The notes: generated by a model from the sequence alone, not told the origin. Positions 25,900 through 34,077 are shown, counted from the stretch's first letter. The stretch is DNA of 61,067 bases from Rubrivivax sp. (GCA_026125665.1 JAHCKS010000023.1:1-61067), one strand, 5' to 3'. Program-made: numbers and translations.

Positions 25900-27042
25900 T
25901 CAGCCGGTGCTTCGATCACCACGAAGGCGCGGAAGGATGGCGCCGAGGTAAGCCCCCGCCGCACGAACCCTCGCGTGCCCGGCGCGCTCGGAGACCGCCA
26001 GCCTGGCGGCCCGATCCAGCTCCGGCGCAACCAGCCCGCCGCCTCGCACCGGCGGCGCGGCGCCAGTCACGTCCTGGTAGAGCGCCTGGAGATTGCCGTG
26101 CCGAAGACCGTGCGCCGTGACCCCGCGCTCGGCCTTCGTGAAACCGAACTTCTCCAAGGCGTAGTCCAGCCGGCGCAGATTGCGTTTCAGGCTGTGCGCC
26201 GGGTTGCCCATGTGGCCGTCGCGCCCTTCGACCACCGAACGAGCATGCGCCACCGCCGCGCGCTGAGCGTCGGTTTCCAGGGCGATCCAGCGCACGCGCC
26301 CACCTTTGCCCTTCACCCACACATACTCATCCGCTCGCTTCTGGTCTTCCGGTAGCCCGGTCTGGTCGAACGGATGAACGTGGGCGAAGGGCCGGTGCAT
26401 CACCGACTCCTTACGCCGAAGACCGAGCGCGTCCATCAGGCGCATCGAGGCCGCCACGCGAGGATCGAACGCGGCGACCTCCGCCAGCACCGCCTGCACG
26501 TCGATGCCCTTGCCGGCCCAGCTTTTGTCGTGCTGCGCGTACTCGTGGCGCTGGTACTCGTCGAGGCTCAGGCCGTACTGCTCCGGCTTGCGCACGAAGC
26601 CGTGCTTGCCCATCCACGAGCCCAAGCCGCGCAGGAAGCTCAGGTAGGTCTGGATGGTTGCCGGCGCCAGCTTCTCGCGCTGCCACACCTGCACCATCGC
26701 GTGGATGTGCTTCTGACCGAGGTTGCGAGGATCAGGAGGTTTGCGGAACCCGGCCCTGCGCCGCAAGTCGGCGAAGAAGCGGCGCAGGAAGCGCGCGCGC
26801 TCCTGCCGCGTCTTGTGCGAGACGGTCTTCTCGAGCGCCGTGTGCCTCGTGTTGAACAACTCGATCAGAACCTCCAGCACCTTCAGCGGATCGGACTTGC
26901 CGGGCCGGTAGCTCGCCAGGATCTCCTGATGCGAGCGGCCCGCCCAATCCTGGCGGCGCACCGGTTGCTGCTCGCCGATGCGCCGCACGCGGGTCGGATC
27001 GCGGGCCGAACGCTGCGCCGTCGAGTCGAGAGCCGTTGACAT
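25900..27042 (-). CDS. Tyrosine recombinase/integrase inserted between the two PRTRC blocks, 380 aa
   Basis: The ATG at 27,042 has AGGAGG 6 bp upstream; the longer frame is non-coding in character. Core-binding helices (N-T-R-H-T-A-L, T-I-Q-T-Y-L-S-F-L-R) precede a catalytic domain with L-G-L-R-R-K-E-S, H-G-L-R-H, A-G-H-A-R and a terminal Tyr in A-Y-L-G-A. These are consistent with the R..HxxR..H..Y set. It converges on the small PRTRC gene (33 bp between stops). It is distinct from the three recombinases at the left. It may be the element's own integrase or may resolve multimers; the lone position beside partition genes fits either. Confidence 0.85.
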   Translation of the reverse strand: MSTALDSTAQRSARDPTRVRRIGEQQPVRRQDWAGRSHQEILASYRPGKSDPLKVLEVLIELFNTRHTALEKTVSHKTRQERARFLRRFFADLRRRAGFRKPPDPRNLGQKHIHAMVQVWQREKLAPATIQTYLSFLRGLGSWMGKHGFVRKPEQYGLSLDEYQRHEYAQHDKSWAGKGIDVQAVLAEVAAFDPRVAASMRLMDALGLRRKESVMHRPFAHVHPFDQTGLPEDQKRADEYVWVKGKGGRVRWIALETDAQRAAVAHARSVVEGRDGHMGNPAHSLKRNLRRLDYALEKFGFTKAERGVTAHGLRHGNLQALYQDVTGAAPPVRGGGLVAPELDRAARLAVSERAGHARVRAAGAYLGAILPRLRGDRSTG

Positions 27043-27704
27043 GCAAAGCCTCCTGCGAAGCGAGAGCGTGCCGCCCGATCGGCACGCGCGGTGAGAGGAC
27101 AGGCATCGTCCAGGCGACAAGAACCGGCAGCGCCGCGGATGCCATTGCGGACAAGCCAGGTGGTCTGGAACGACATCACCGCGCCCGACCACGAAGGCGC
27201 GATGACGACCCAAAGGTTTGCGGTGAGAGGGCGTGCCCAGGCTCCGCTCGGTCGGTCTTAAAAATGAACACTGTGATCCGGCTCCGTCTGCGCATTTCTG
27301 CGGCCACGGAGAGTGGGGATGCCGGCTCGCCTCAGAGGGCGTGCCGCACATCGGGCGAAGAGGTCTGGGCCTCTCGCTTGAACTGGTGGATCAGTCCTGG
27401 ATTCGTAGCGCCATCCGCTCGCATGGGTCCACCCCTGACCGAATGTCCAGGGCGGTGCCGAGCGTGTGGGCGAGGGCGAGCAGGGAGCCCATGAGGGCAA
27501 GCACGACTGCGCGCGGCGTTGAACAACGCTTGCTCACGTGATGGCGGGATCGCGAACACGGCATCCAGTGCCGGCCCGGGGATCGACGGCCACGACGCGC
27601 TTCAGGGAGCGCCCAGCGATAGCGATGGCTAGAGCTGGCAGGGTCAGTGGCTCATGCACTACGACGGGAGAACCTCGAAGCCGCCACCTCACGGGTGACG
27701 GCGA

Positions 27705-27723
27705 CACCGGCTCTGAGCCGGTG
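27705..27723. repeat. Perfect 19-bp palindrome
   Basis: CACCGGCTC-T-GAGCCGGTG: 9-bp arms with a single central base. There is no T-tract after it on either strand, so a protein-binding site is more likely than a terminator. It ends 6 bp before repeat copy 5. Confidence 0.7.
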
Positions 27724-27729
27724 CTTCAA

Positions 27730-27752
27730 GGGCAGGTGACGACTGCGACGCC
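27730..27752 (-). repeat. Dispersed palindromic repeat, copy 5
   Basis: Core GCAGGTGACGACTGC then GACGCC, the same core as copy 2. It is about 690 bp in front of the leftward integrase and 530 bp in front of the ParM-like gene. Confidence 0.75.
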
Positions 27753-28278
27753 TCTTTGCTGCTACTTGCGAACAAGGCAGCGGGCTGAAGGAGCCCTCGG
27801 GAGCCGGTAGTTGACGACCGGCAGGGCTCTGCCGTCAACGGGGAGGCGCGCATGCGACGCCATGAAGCACGGGTTGGCGGTGGCGGCTGTGGTGCTGCGA
27901 CCTTGCGCTGAGGGCGCTTTAGCGTCGCAAAGGGCTCGCACTCAGGCTTCTGCCGAGGGGGTTGACGACGCGCTGAGCTGCCTCTGGCCCGGATCGGCAC
28001 GCTTGACCGGCTCGGTGGCCGCGATAGCGCCGCCACGTCGTCGAGAACCCGCGTGGGGTTGACGCGGCCTGATCCGGTGAGACCGTGGTGTCACGCACGC
28101 ACTCCGCCGTGGCCGAGAACGACGAGCAACCAAGTTGCGCCGCACTTGCAGTGCATCTCCGCTGCGTCCGCAGCATCGCTGCAGTCGAAATCTCGGCACT
28201 TCGGCGGCATTTGCGCGTGGTCGGGATGCGTCGCGGTCGCGATGCTGACCGGTGGGCAACGTCACCAGGAGCGTCCTC

Positions 28279-29310
28279 ATGGACCTGATCGTCAGAGCGG
28301 TGGATGTCGGCTCCGGCAACACCAAGTTCGTCAACGGGGTGGTCGGCTCGGAGATCCGCTGCACCAGCTTCCCATCGATCGCCTATCCGTCCAGCGGCGA
28401 GGCGCCGGCGTGGCCGGCGACCGAGCGGCGCAAGACGGTGTGCATTCCGGTCGGGCCGCTGTACTACGAGGTCGGGCCTGACGTTGGCCTCGCCGCCGAC
28501 ACCTTCCGCGCGAAGCAACTGCACGACGAGTACACCGAGTCGCCGGAGTACATGGCGCTTCTGCGCGGCGCGCTGTCGATGATGAAGGTTTCGCATTTGG
28601 ACCTGCTCGTCGTCGGCCTGCCCGTGGCGCTGCTGGCGCTGAAGAAGACGGCGCTGGAGAAGGCCATGGTCGGCACCCATCAGCTCGGCGGCGGCAAGGT
28701 GATCGTCGTGCACAAGGCGCTCGCTGTGGCACAGCCGCAAGGCGCTCTCGTGCACTACGCGGCCGAGCACGAAAAGATGGCCACGATCGGCAACGAGCAG
28801 AGCCTGGTCATCGACCCGGGCTCGCGGACCTTCGACTGGCTGGTGTGCCGCGGCATGCGCCTCGTGCAGAAGCAGTCGCACTCGATCAATCGAGGCATGT
28901 CCGACGTGCTGAGGCTGCTGGCGGCCGAGATCTCGAAAGACATCGGCACGCCATACCGGGACTACGACGCGATCGACCTGGCGCTGCGCACGGGCAAGGC
29001 GCCGATCATCTTCCAGAAGCCCTACGACATGAAGCGCCACCTGCCGCTCGCCGAAAGCGTGGCGCAGCAGGCGGTGTCGACCATGCGGCAGTGGATCGAG
29101 ACGCCGGAGAGCCTGCAGAACATCGTGCTCGTCGGCGGCGGTGCGTTCCTCTTCAAGAAGGCGGTAAAGGCGGCCTTCCCGAAGCACCGCATCCACGAGG
29201 TGAAGGAGCCGTTGTTCGCCAACGTGCGGGGATTCCAACTCGCCGGACAGAACTACGCGGCGACTGCGATGGCGGGCGTGCGCGAGCGCTCGCAAGGGGA
29301 TGCGGCATGA
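28279..29310 (+). CDS. PRTRC system protein D, ParM/StbA-like actin ATPase, 343 aa
   Basis: The ATG at 28,279 follows CAGGAG by about 6 bp. Actin-fold ATP motifs are clear: phosphate 1 A-V-D-V-G-S-G-N-T-K, phosphate 2 V-I-D-P-G-S-R-T-F-D-W, and adenosine V-L-V-G-G-G-A-F-L-F. Such proteins polymerise into filaments that push plasmid copies apart. Finding a ParM-type motor with a ParB-type DNA marker in one element is the defining oddity of PRTRC systems. It overlaps the next small gene by 4 bp (ATGA). Confidence 0.93.
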   Translation: MDLIVRAVDVGSGNTKFVNGVVGSEIRCTSFPSIAYPSSGEAPAWPATERRKTVCIPVGPLYYEVGPDVGLAADTFRAKQLHDEYTESPEYMALLRGALSMMKVSHLDLLVVGLPVALLALKKTALEKAMVGTHQLGGGKVIVVHKALAVAQPQGALVHYAAEHEKMATIGNEQSLVIDPGSRTFDWLVCRGMRLVQKQSHSINRGMSDVLRLLAAEISKDIGTPYRDYDAIDLALRTGKAPIIFQKPYDMKRHLPLAESVAQQAVSTMRQWIETPESLQNIVLVGGGAFLFKKAVKAAFPKHRIHEVKEPLFANVRGFQLAGQNYAATAMAGVRERSQGDAA

Positions 29311-29570
29311 ACGACCGAGACAAGGCCGTGCCCAAGCCCGTACGGCTGGTCTTCGAGCTGGCACGTGCCGACAACCCGCGGCTCTTCGACGAGCTGGTGC
29401 AGTTCCCGCAGGGGGTGAAGCGGGTCAACCGGCTGCGCGTGCTGGCGTACGACGGACTGCTTGCGCAGTTCGGGGTGTTTGCGTTGACCAGCGGGATCAC
29501 CAAGCCACCGCCGGCGCTACCGCTCACCGAAGTGACGAACGGCCTTTTCGAACCAGCGCTGAAAGAGTGA
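29307..29570 (+). CDS. Small partner of the ParM-like protein, candidate ParR/StbB-type adaptor, 87 aa
   Basis: Overlaps the actin-like gene by 4 bp, as parR or stbB follows parM on plasmids. The protein is small and basic, with helical segments P-R-L-F-D-E-L-V-Q-F-P and R-V-N-R-L-R-V-L-A-Y-D-G-L-L, in keeping with a ribbon-helix-helix or small DNA-binding adaptor that joins the filament to DNA. No family motif is firm enough for a name; the call rests mainly on position and size. Confidence 0.55.
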   Translation: MNDRDKAVPKPVRLVFELARADNPRLFDELVQFPQGVKRVNRLRVLAYDGLLAQFGVFALTSGITKPPPALPLTEVTNGLFEPALKE

Positions 29571-29578
29571 GGTGACGG

Positions 29579-30034
29579 ATGAGGTTGCGTCGAAGGCGGA
29601 ACCAGCGCGAGCGCTTCGTCAGCGCCAAGGATCTGGCCGAGATGGGCTTCTGCGAGAAGCGGGTGCTGTTGGCCCATCTGCACGGGCAGCGGATGACGCC
29701 GGAGCAGCAGCGCAGCGCCGAGCGGGGCCGGCGCGCCCACGAGCGGTACTACCGCGAAGGGCTGTCGGCGGTGGCGTCCGGCGCCGACCGGCGGTGCTTT
29801 GTTGCCACCTGCTTGTTTGGCGAGGAAGCTTGGCAGACCAACGTGCTGCGCCGCGACCGGGATGAGGTCCTCCTGCATCGGCGGATCGGGCGCCGGGCCG
29901 TTGCTGCGTACTACTGGTGCGCGCCGCGCGTGTGCGACGTCCTTGCCCGGCTGCCGTGGCTACAGCGGCCGGTTCGAGCGCTGATCGAAGTGCTGCTCAT
30001 TGCCGTCCGACGTCGCCTCGAAAGGCCTGGATGA
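29579..30034 (+). CDS. N-terminal half of a split Cas4-like protein, 151 aa
   Basis: Residues about 13-60 (F-V-S-A-K-D-L-A-E-M-G-F-C-E-K-R-V-L-L, then G-R-R-A-H-E-R-Y) match the start of Cas4/AddB-type iron-sulfur nucleases: an S-A-x-D-L helix, a lone Cys followed by a basic residue and L-L, and a later G-x-x-x-H. The nuclease core itself is absent. The C-terminal region has a hydrophobic helix (A-L-I-E-V-L-L-I-A-V) that may touch the membrane. The stop overlaps the next gene by 4 bp, and that gene supplies the missing nuclease motifs and Cys residues. Confidence 0.6.
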   Translation: MRLRRRRNQRERFVSAKDLAEMGFCEKRVLLAHLHGQRMTPEQQRSAERGRRAHERYYREGLSAVASGADRRCFVATCLFGEEAWQTNVLRRDRDEVLLHRRIGRRAVAAYYWCAPRVCDVLARLPWLQRPVRALIEVLLIAVRRRLERPG

Positions 30035-30585
30035 ACGCTGAACTCTTGTGGCTGTCGATCGTCGCTGCCGTTGCAGTGCTTGCCGCGGCGTTCGTACTGC
30101 GCCGGCGACGCGCTGCTGCCGCGAAGGATGCCGAGCAGGCGTCGAGGCCGGCAGCTCTTGGAGACGCCACTCTTGCGTACATGGAGAAGCTGTTCCGCGT
30201 CCGCGCCCCGGTCCCGCTGGTCGCGCGGGTCGATCGAGCATATCGGCGCCCTGACGGAGAACTGGTGCTGGTCGAGCTCAAGACGCGCTGGAGCGATCGA
30301 GCCTATGCGACTGACGTGATTCAGTTGTCGGCGCAGAGGATGGCGCTCGAAGGTCAGACTGGACAGCGCGTCGCGGCCCACGGGTTCGTGACGGCGCAGA
30401 GGCCGAAGGGAACTGCGGCATCGCGCTCGCACCGCGTCGAGCTGCTGGACACGGCGAAGATCGTGGCGCTCTACAGACGGCGAGAGGACGTCATCAGCGG
30501 CCGGCTCATGCCCCGATATGTGGAGTCGAGCAGCGGTTGCAGAGGTTGCGCGTTTCGGGCGCTGTGCGACGGTCCTAGACGGTAG
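30031..30585 (+). CDS. C-terminal half of a split Cas4-like PD-(D/E)XK nuclease, membrane-anchored, 184 aa
   Basis: It starts with a membrane helix (residues 5-22, L-W-L-S-I-V-A-A-V-A-V-L-A-A-A-F-V-L). The nuclease core follows: A-R-V-D-R-A-Y with the metal-binding Asp, L-V-L-V-E-L-K-T-R with the E-x-K pair, and D-V-I-Q-L-S-A-Q-R as motif Q. The C-terminus has C-R-G-C-A-F-R-A-L-C, the three-Cys end that, with one N-terminal Cys, holds the 4Fe-4S cluster of Cas4-type nucleases. The fourth Cys is found only in the preceding, overlapping gene. Role on the element (defence, recombination or transfer) is unknown. Confidence 0.75.
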   Translation: MNAELLWLSIVAAVAVLAAAFVLRRRRAAAAKDAEQASRPAALGDATLAYMEKLFRVRAPVPLVARVDRAYRRPDGELVLVELKTRWSDRAYATDVIQLSAQRMALEGQTGQRVAAHGFVTAQRPKGTAASRSHRVELLDTAKIVALYRRREDVISGRLMPRYVESSSGCRGCAFRALCDGPRR

Positions 30586-30650
30586 GCGCCATCCGCGTTG
30601 CCTCCGGCTGACGCGGACCTCTCCGTGCGCCGGCCCGGTCAGACAGATGA

Positions 30651-30688
30651 TTCACTTGTTGCACTTACTTCACTTGATGTGATACTAT
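30651..30688 (+). promoter_or_regulatory. Promoter and candidate operator of the toxin-antitoxin/pAgo region
   Basis: A clear AT-rich island in a GC-rich background. TTGCAC (30,659-30,664) and TACTAT (30,683-30,688) are separated by 18 bp. The octamer TTCACTTG occurs twice, 18 bp apart (30,651 and 30,669), and CACTTGATGTG is near-palindromic. A Shine-Dalgarno CAGGAG follows at 30,714. Operators overlapping the promoter are usual for autoregulated antitoxins. Confidence 0.75.
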
Positions 30689-30727
30689 GCAGCCCTGCGC
30701 CCGCACCAAAAGCCAGGAGCAACCCTT

Positions 30728-31198
30728 ATGACCGCCCTCGAGAAAGTTCGCCAGGTTCTGCCTCCCCAGATGTCACCCCAGGAGGTCGAGATGGCGCGCG
30801 CCGCCCAGCGATGCATCATGGAAGCGCTCGACCATTCGCGCGCCGCAGCCATCACGCTGACCACTACCAGCGGCGCCCATCCGACGGTGGAGTTGCCGCC
30901 GGCTGCGCTGAAACTCATCGGCCAGTTGCTGGGGGCAATGAGCGAAGGTCGGCCCATCACGCTCATGCCGTCTAAGCAGGAGTTCAGCACCGTCGAGGCT
31001 GCGAACTTCTTGAACGTCTCTCGGCCGTTTGTGATCAAGGAGATCGAGGAAGGCCGGCTGCCTCATCGCAAGGTGGGCACGCATCGACGGGTTGCGTTCG
31101 AAGACCTAGTGGCCTACGCGCGCGAGATGCGCAAGCGCCAAGAGGGCGCACTCGAGCGCATGGCCGAGAACGCACGCGAGCTAGGGCTGGACTACTGA
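30728..31198 (+). CDS. Antitoxin with excisionase-type HTH, 156 aa
   Basis: The C-terminal half is a MerR/excisionase-type DNA-binding domain: S-T-V-E-A-A-N-F-L-N-V-S-R-P-F-V, I-E-E-G-R-L-P-H-R-K-V-G-T-H-R-R, V-A-F-E-D-L-V-A-Y. The N-terminal 90 residues form the probable toxin-binding or dimerisation part. It is followed after 1 bp by a PIN toxin gene, the standard order for this antitoxin class. It probably represses its own promoter at 30,651-30,688 through the repeated octamers. Confidence 0.85.
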   Translation: MTALEKVRQVLPPQMSPQEVEMARAAQRCIMEALDHSRAAAITLTTTSGAHPTVELPPAALKLIGQLLGAMSEGRPITLMPSKQEFSTVEAANFLNVSRPFVIKEIEEGRLPHRKVGTHRRVAFEDLVAYAREMRKRQEGALERMAENARELGLDY

Positions 31199-31199
31199 C

Positions 31200-31781
31200 A
31201 TGGCGGGGCATGCGCGCTACACGGCGTTGCTGGACGCGTGCGTGCTCCATCCGATGGCGATGGCCGATGCGTTGATGAGCCTCGCAAGCGCCGGCCTGTA
31301 CGCGGCCAAGTGGTCGCGGACTATCGAGTCCGAATGGATCAAATCGATCGAAGACCGTCGTCCTGACCTTATAGGCAAGCTGGAGTACCGGCGGGATCAG
31401 ATGCGTGAGGCCGTGCCGGACTGGGAGGTCGAGGAGCGGGCCTGGCGATCACTGGCCGGCGGCCTGAAACTGCCGGACCCAGGAGACGTTCATGTGCTCG
31501 CAGCAGCGTTGGCGGGCCATGCCGACTGCATCGTCACGTTGAACCTGCGTGACTTTCCTTCAGACGTCGTTGGACCTCTCGCCATCGAGGTCATTCATCC
31601 CGACCAGTTCATCGTCGCTCAGTGGGATCTCGATCAGTTCGTCGCGGTGGCGGCCTTCAAACGCATGCGCGCGCGCTGGAAGAAGCCGGAAGCGACCGCG
31701 GAGGACTTTGCGGCGGCGCTTGAGCGCGCCGGTTTGCCTGCCACCGCACTACGGTTGAGGGAGGCCGCCGAGCTGATCTGA
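31200..31781 (+). CDS. PIN-domain toxin (VapC-like ribonuclease), 193 aa
   Basis: PIN acidic residues are visible: D in L-L-D-A-C-V-L, E in T-I-E-S-E-W, and D-P-G-D-V-H-V-L-A-A-A with N-L-R-D-F near the end of the core. The protein is longer than classic VapC (about 135), with an extra helical C-terminus, as in PIN_3-type toxins paired with excisionase-like antitoxins. It cuts RNA when the antitoxin is lost. The pAgo gene starts only 46 bp after its stop, so readthrough transcription from the toxin-antitoxin promoter is plausible. Confidence 0.85.
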   Translation: MAGHARYTALLDACVLHPMAMADALMSLASAGLYAAKWSRTIESEWIKSIEDRRPDLIGKLEYRRDQMREAVPDWEVEERAWRSLAGGLKLPDPGDVHVLAAALAGHADCIVTLNLRDFPSDVVGPLAIEVIHPDQFIVAQWDLDQFVAVAAFKRMRARWKKPEATAEDFAAALERAGLPATALRLREAAELI

Positions 31782-31827
31782 CAGGACTGCCAAGCGGCGA
31801 AGCACCGAACAGGGAGATGACCAAAAC

Positions 31828-34077
31828 ATGCTGCTCAACCACTTACCCATCACCTTCTCGGCATCGCACTTCGCCGGATACCGCGTGCCCTACGAAAGCA
31901 GCGACCAGCTCAAGACACTACGCACGCGGCTCTTCAAGACGCACTTCGTGCTGCGCACCGGCGACGAAGTCAGCTTGTTCCCCTATGCGGAAGGCACCGC
32001 GACCGACGGCGAGTCGGTCACCTTCGACGTTGCCAAGGACCACAGCGTCGCCAACGCCCTGGCCCACCAAGCCCTGCTGCGCTCGTTCTTCAATCACCAC
32101 CGCAGCATCTCCGGCGTACGGCCGGCGAAGTTCGTGCGGGATACCTCCAACCTACTCAAGGGCACGGGTGCCGAGACTTTCGGCGTGTTCGCCGAGTACG
32201 CCTTCAATGTGCGGCCTCTTGCGCCGCAAGACGGCGGATTCCTGAACGGCGTGCTCGTCAACTTCGGCGCTCGGCTCCTGATCAAGCCCACGGCAAAGGA
32301 GCTGCGAGACCGCGGCCTGCCGCTTCAAGGGCTCTACGTTGTTGGCGAAAGCGAGGTCGACGACCTCTACATCCTGCCGATGTTCAACCGGCGCCTGATG
32401 GGGCGGATGGAACGCATCGAAGACGACTTTGCTGTCCTCGCCGACGCGCGCAAGGATCGCGTGGCGCTCGATCAACTCCATGTGGAACCTACCTACGCGA
32501 ACTTCGAGCGCCTGGGCCGCGCGGCGCTGGGCTCCGACTACGAAGGGTTCCAGCGGCGGCTAGCGGCGTGCCTGTTCAACGTCTCGGCCGCGGACAAACA
32601 ACTCGCGCGCATCAAGCAGTTGGTGGAGCAGTTCGACGACCTGCAGGGCGATCTGCTCTGCTGCGCCGGCCTGACCGTTTCGCTCGACGGCACGCTTACC
32701 GAGGTGAATCGCGGAATTGGTGTTGGACAGTCTCGCAAGCTCAACACACCGCAGTGCAGCCTGCGGCCCGGAGGCTCCATCACCGTGTCTTGGCCGGTGG
32801 ATCCGCAGATCGACGTCAATGGCCCTTTCGACGCCGACAGCTTCGTGTGCAAGAGCCCTCGCGTCGCGGTGATCTATCCGGCGGCACATCAAGGCCACGT
32901 GGAACGCTTCGTCGCCCAGCTACGCGACGGTGTCCCTTCCAACGGCGCCAAGACCCCGATGCAGCAGGGCATGGCCCGCAAGTTCCGCCTGCAAGGCATG
33001 CACTTCGAGTTGGTCGGCGTCGAACCGGCATCGAGCAAGGCCCAGGCGTACCGCAGCGCGGCGCTGGAGGCCGCACAGCGCAAGGTGGACGCGGCGCTCG
33101 TCGTGCTGACCGATGACGATCTGCTGCTGAATGGCGCGCAAAGCCCCTACTACACGAGCAAGGCTGTGCTGATGTCGCAAGGCGTGCCGGTCCAGGCCGT
33201 GCGCCTGCCCACGCTGCTGCAGAACAGCGTGGGATACAGCCTGAACAACATTGCGCTCGCGCTTTACGCCAAGCTCGGCGGCGTGCCGTGGACCCTCTCG
33301 GTGCAGCAGCGCCTGGTCTACGAGGTCATCGTCGGCATCGGCAGCGCTCGGGTCGGCTTCGATCGGTTGTCCGAGCGCGCGCGCCTCGTTGGCATCACCA
33401 CGGTGTTCAGCGGCGATGGCAACTATCTTTTGGGCAATTCGACCTCCGAAGCGGCGCCCGGCCAATACGAAGCGGCCTTGCTGGCGTCGCTTAGGACCAA
33501 CCTCGACGAACTGCAGCGCCGATTCGGCTGGCGCAAGGGCGACAAGCTGCGCATCATCTTTCACCAGTCGTTCAAGCGCTACAAGGAGACTGAAGCTCAG
33601 GCCGTGGCGTCCTTGGTTCGCGAACTCACCGACTACGAGGTCGAGTACGCGTTCGTCCAGGTCAGTGCAGATCACGACTGGAAGCTGTTCGATCCGGCAT
33701 CCGACGGCGCGCCCTATCGGCAGTCGCGCAAAGGTGTGGCAGTGCCGACGCGTGGACAGCTCGTGCCGCTTGGCCCGCGCGCGGCGCTGGTCACGCTGAC
33801 GGGGCCGCAGCAGCTGAAGACCGACCTCCAGGGGTGCCCTGCGCCGATGCTGGTCAGCATCCACCCGGACTCCACATTCACCAGCCTGGACTACATCGCG
33901 GAGCAGGTCTTCAACTTGACGTTCATGTCGTGGCGCTCGTTCATGCCGTCCTACCAGCCCGTGTCAGTGTCTTACCCCAACATGGTCGTCAAGCTGCTGG
34001 GCAACCTGCGGCAGATGCCGAACTTCAATCCGGACATCCTGATCACGCGGCTGCGCGAAAGCAGGTGGTTCTTATGA
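31828..34077 (+). CDS. Long prokaryotic Argonaute with inactive PIWI (long-B pAgo), 749 aa
   Basis: Length fits N-PAZ-MID-PIWI. The MID pocket is recognisable (Y-Y-T-S-K-A-V-L-M-S-Q-G-V-P-V-Q), with the Tyr, Lys and Gln that hold a guide 5'-phosphate. The PIWI start K-L-G-G-V-P-W lies at residue 482. The first catalytic Asp is replaced: V-G-I-G-S-A-R around residue 507 instead of V-G-x-D. The later Asp position (I-I-F-H-Q-S-F around 578) is also not acidic. Inactive long-B pAgos bind guide and target and activate a partner effector. Here the partner nuclease overlaps by 4 bp. A GGGAG lies somewhat far (about 13 bp) upstream of this start. Confidence 0.9.
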   Translation: MLLNHLPITFSASHFAGYRVPYESSDQLKTLRTRLFKTHFVLRTGDEVSLFPYAEGTATDGESVTFDVAKDHSVANALAHQALLRSFFNHHRSISGVRPAKFVRDTSNLLKGTGAETFGVFAEYAFNVRPLAPQDGGFLNGVLVNFGARLLIKPTAKELRDRGLPLQGLYVVGESEVDDLYILPMFNRRLMGRMERIEDDFAVLADARKDRVALDQLHVEPTYANFERLGRAALGSDYEGFQRRLAACLFNVSAADKQLARIKQLVEQFDDLQGDLLCCAGLTVSLDGTLTEVNRGIGVGQSRKLNTPQCSLRPGGSITVSWPVDPQIDVNGPFDADSFVCKSPRVAVIYPAAHQGHVERFVAQLRDGVPSNGAKTPMQQGMARKFRLQGMHFELVGVEPASSKAQAYRSAALEAAQRKVDAALVVLTDDDLLLNGAQSPYYTSKAVLMSQGVPVQAVRLPTLLQNSVGYSLNNIALALYAKLGGVPWTLSVQQRLVYEVIVGIGSARVGFDRLSERARLVGITTVFSGDGNYLLGNSTSEAAPGQYEAALLASLRTNLDELQRRFGWRKGDKLRIIFHQSFKRYKETEAQAVASLVRELTDYEVEYAFVQVSADHDWKLFDPASDGAPYRQSRKGVAVPTRGQLVPLGPRAALVTLTGPQQLKTDLQGCPAPMLVSIHPDSTFTSLDYIAEQVFNLTFMSWRSFMPSYQPVSVSYPNMVVKLLGNLRQMPNFNPDILITRLRESRWFL

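Larger units (their letters stand above)
27043..28278. other. 1.2 kb gene-poor region in front of the ParM-like gene
   Basis: No convincing gene was found on either strand. It contains a perfect 19-bp palindrome (27,705-27,723), repeat copy 5 (27,730-27,752) and, around 27,240-27,440, a short AT-richer patch reading TTAAAAATGAACACTG that may be an old insertion-sequence end. A non-coding stretch of this size next to parM/parB genes is a natural place for a centromere or replication-linked site. Confidence 0.5.

Noticed and set aside
27240-27440. Possible insertion-sequence end (TTAAAAATGAACACTG) with short frames
   Set aside because: Resembles IS end sequence only loosely; no inverted repeat partner or transposase frame was found, so it is not listed as a mobile element.
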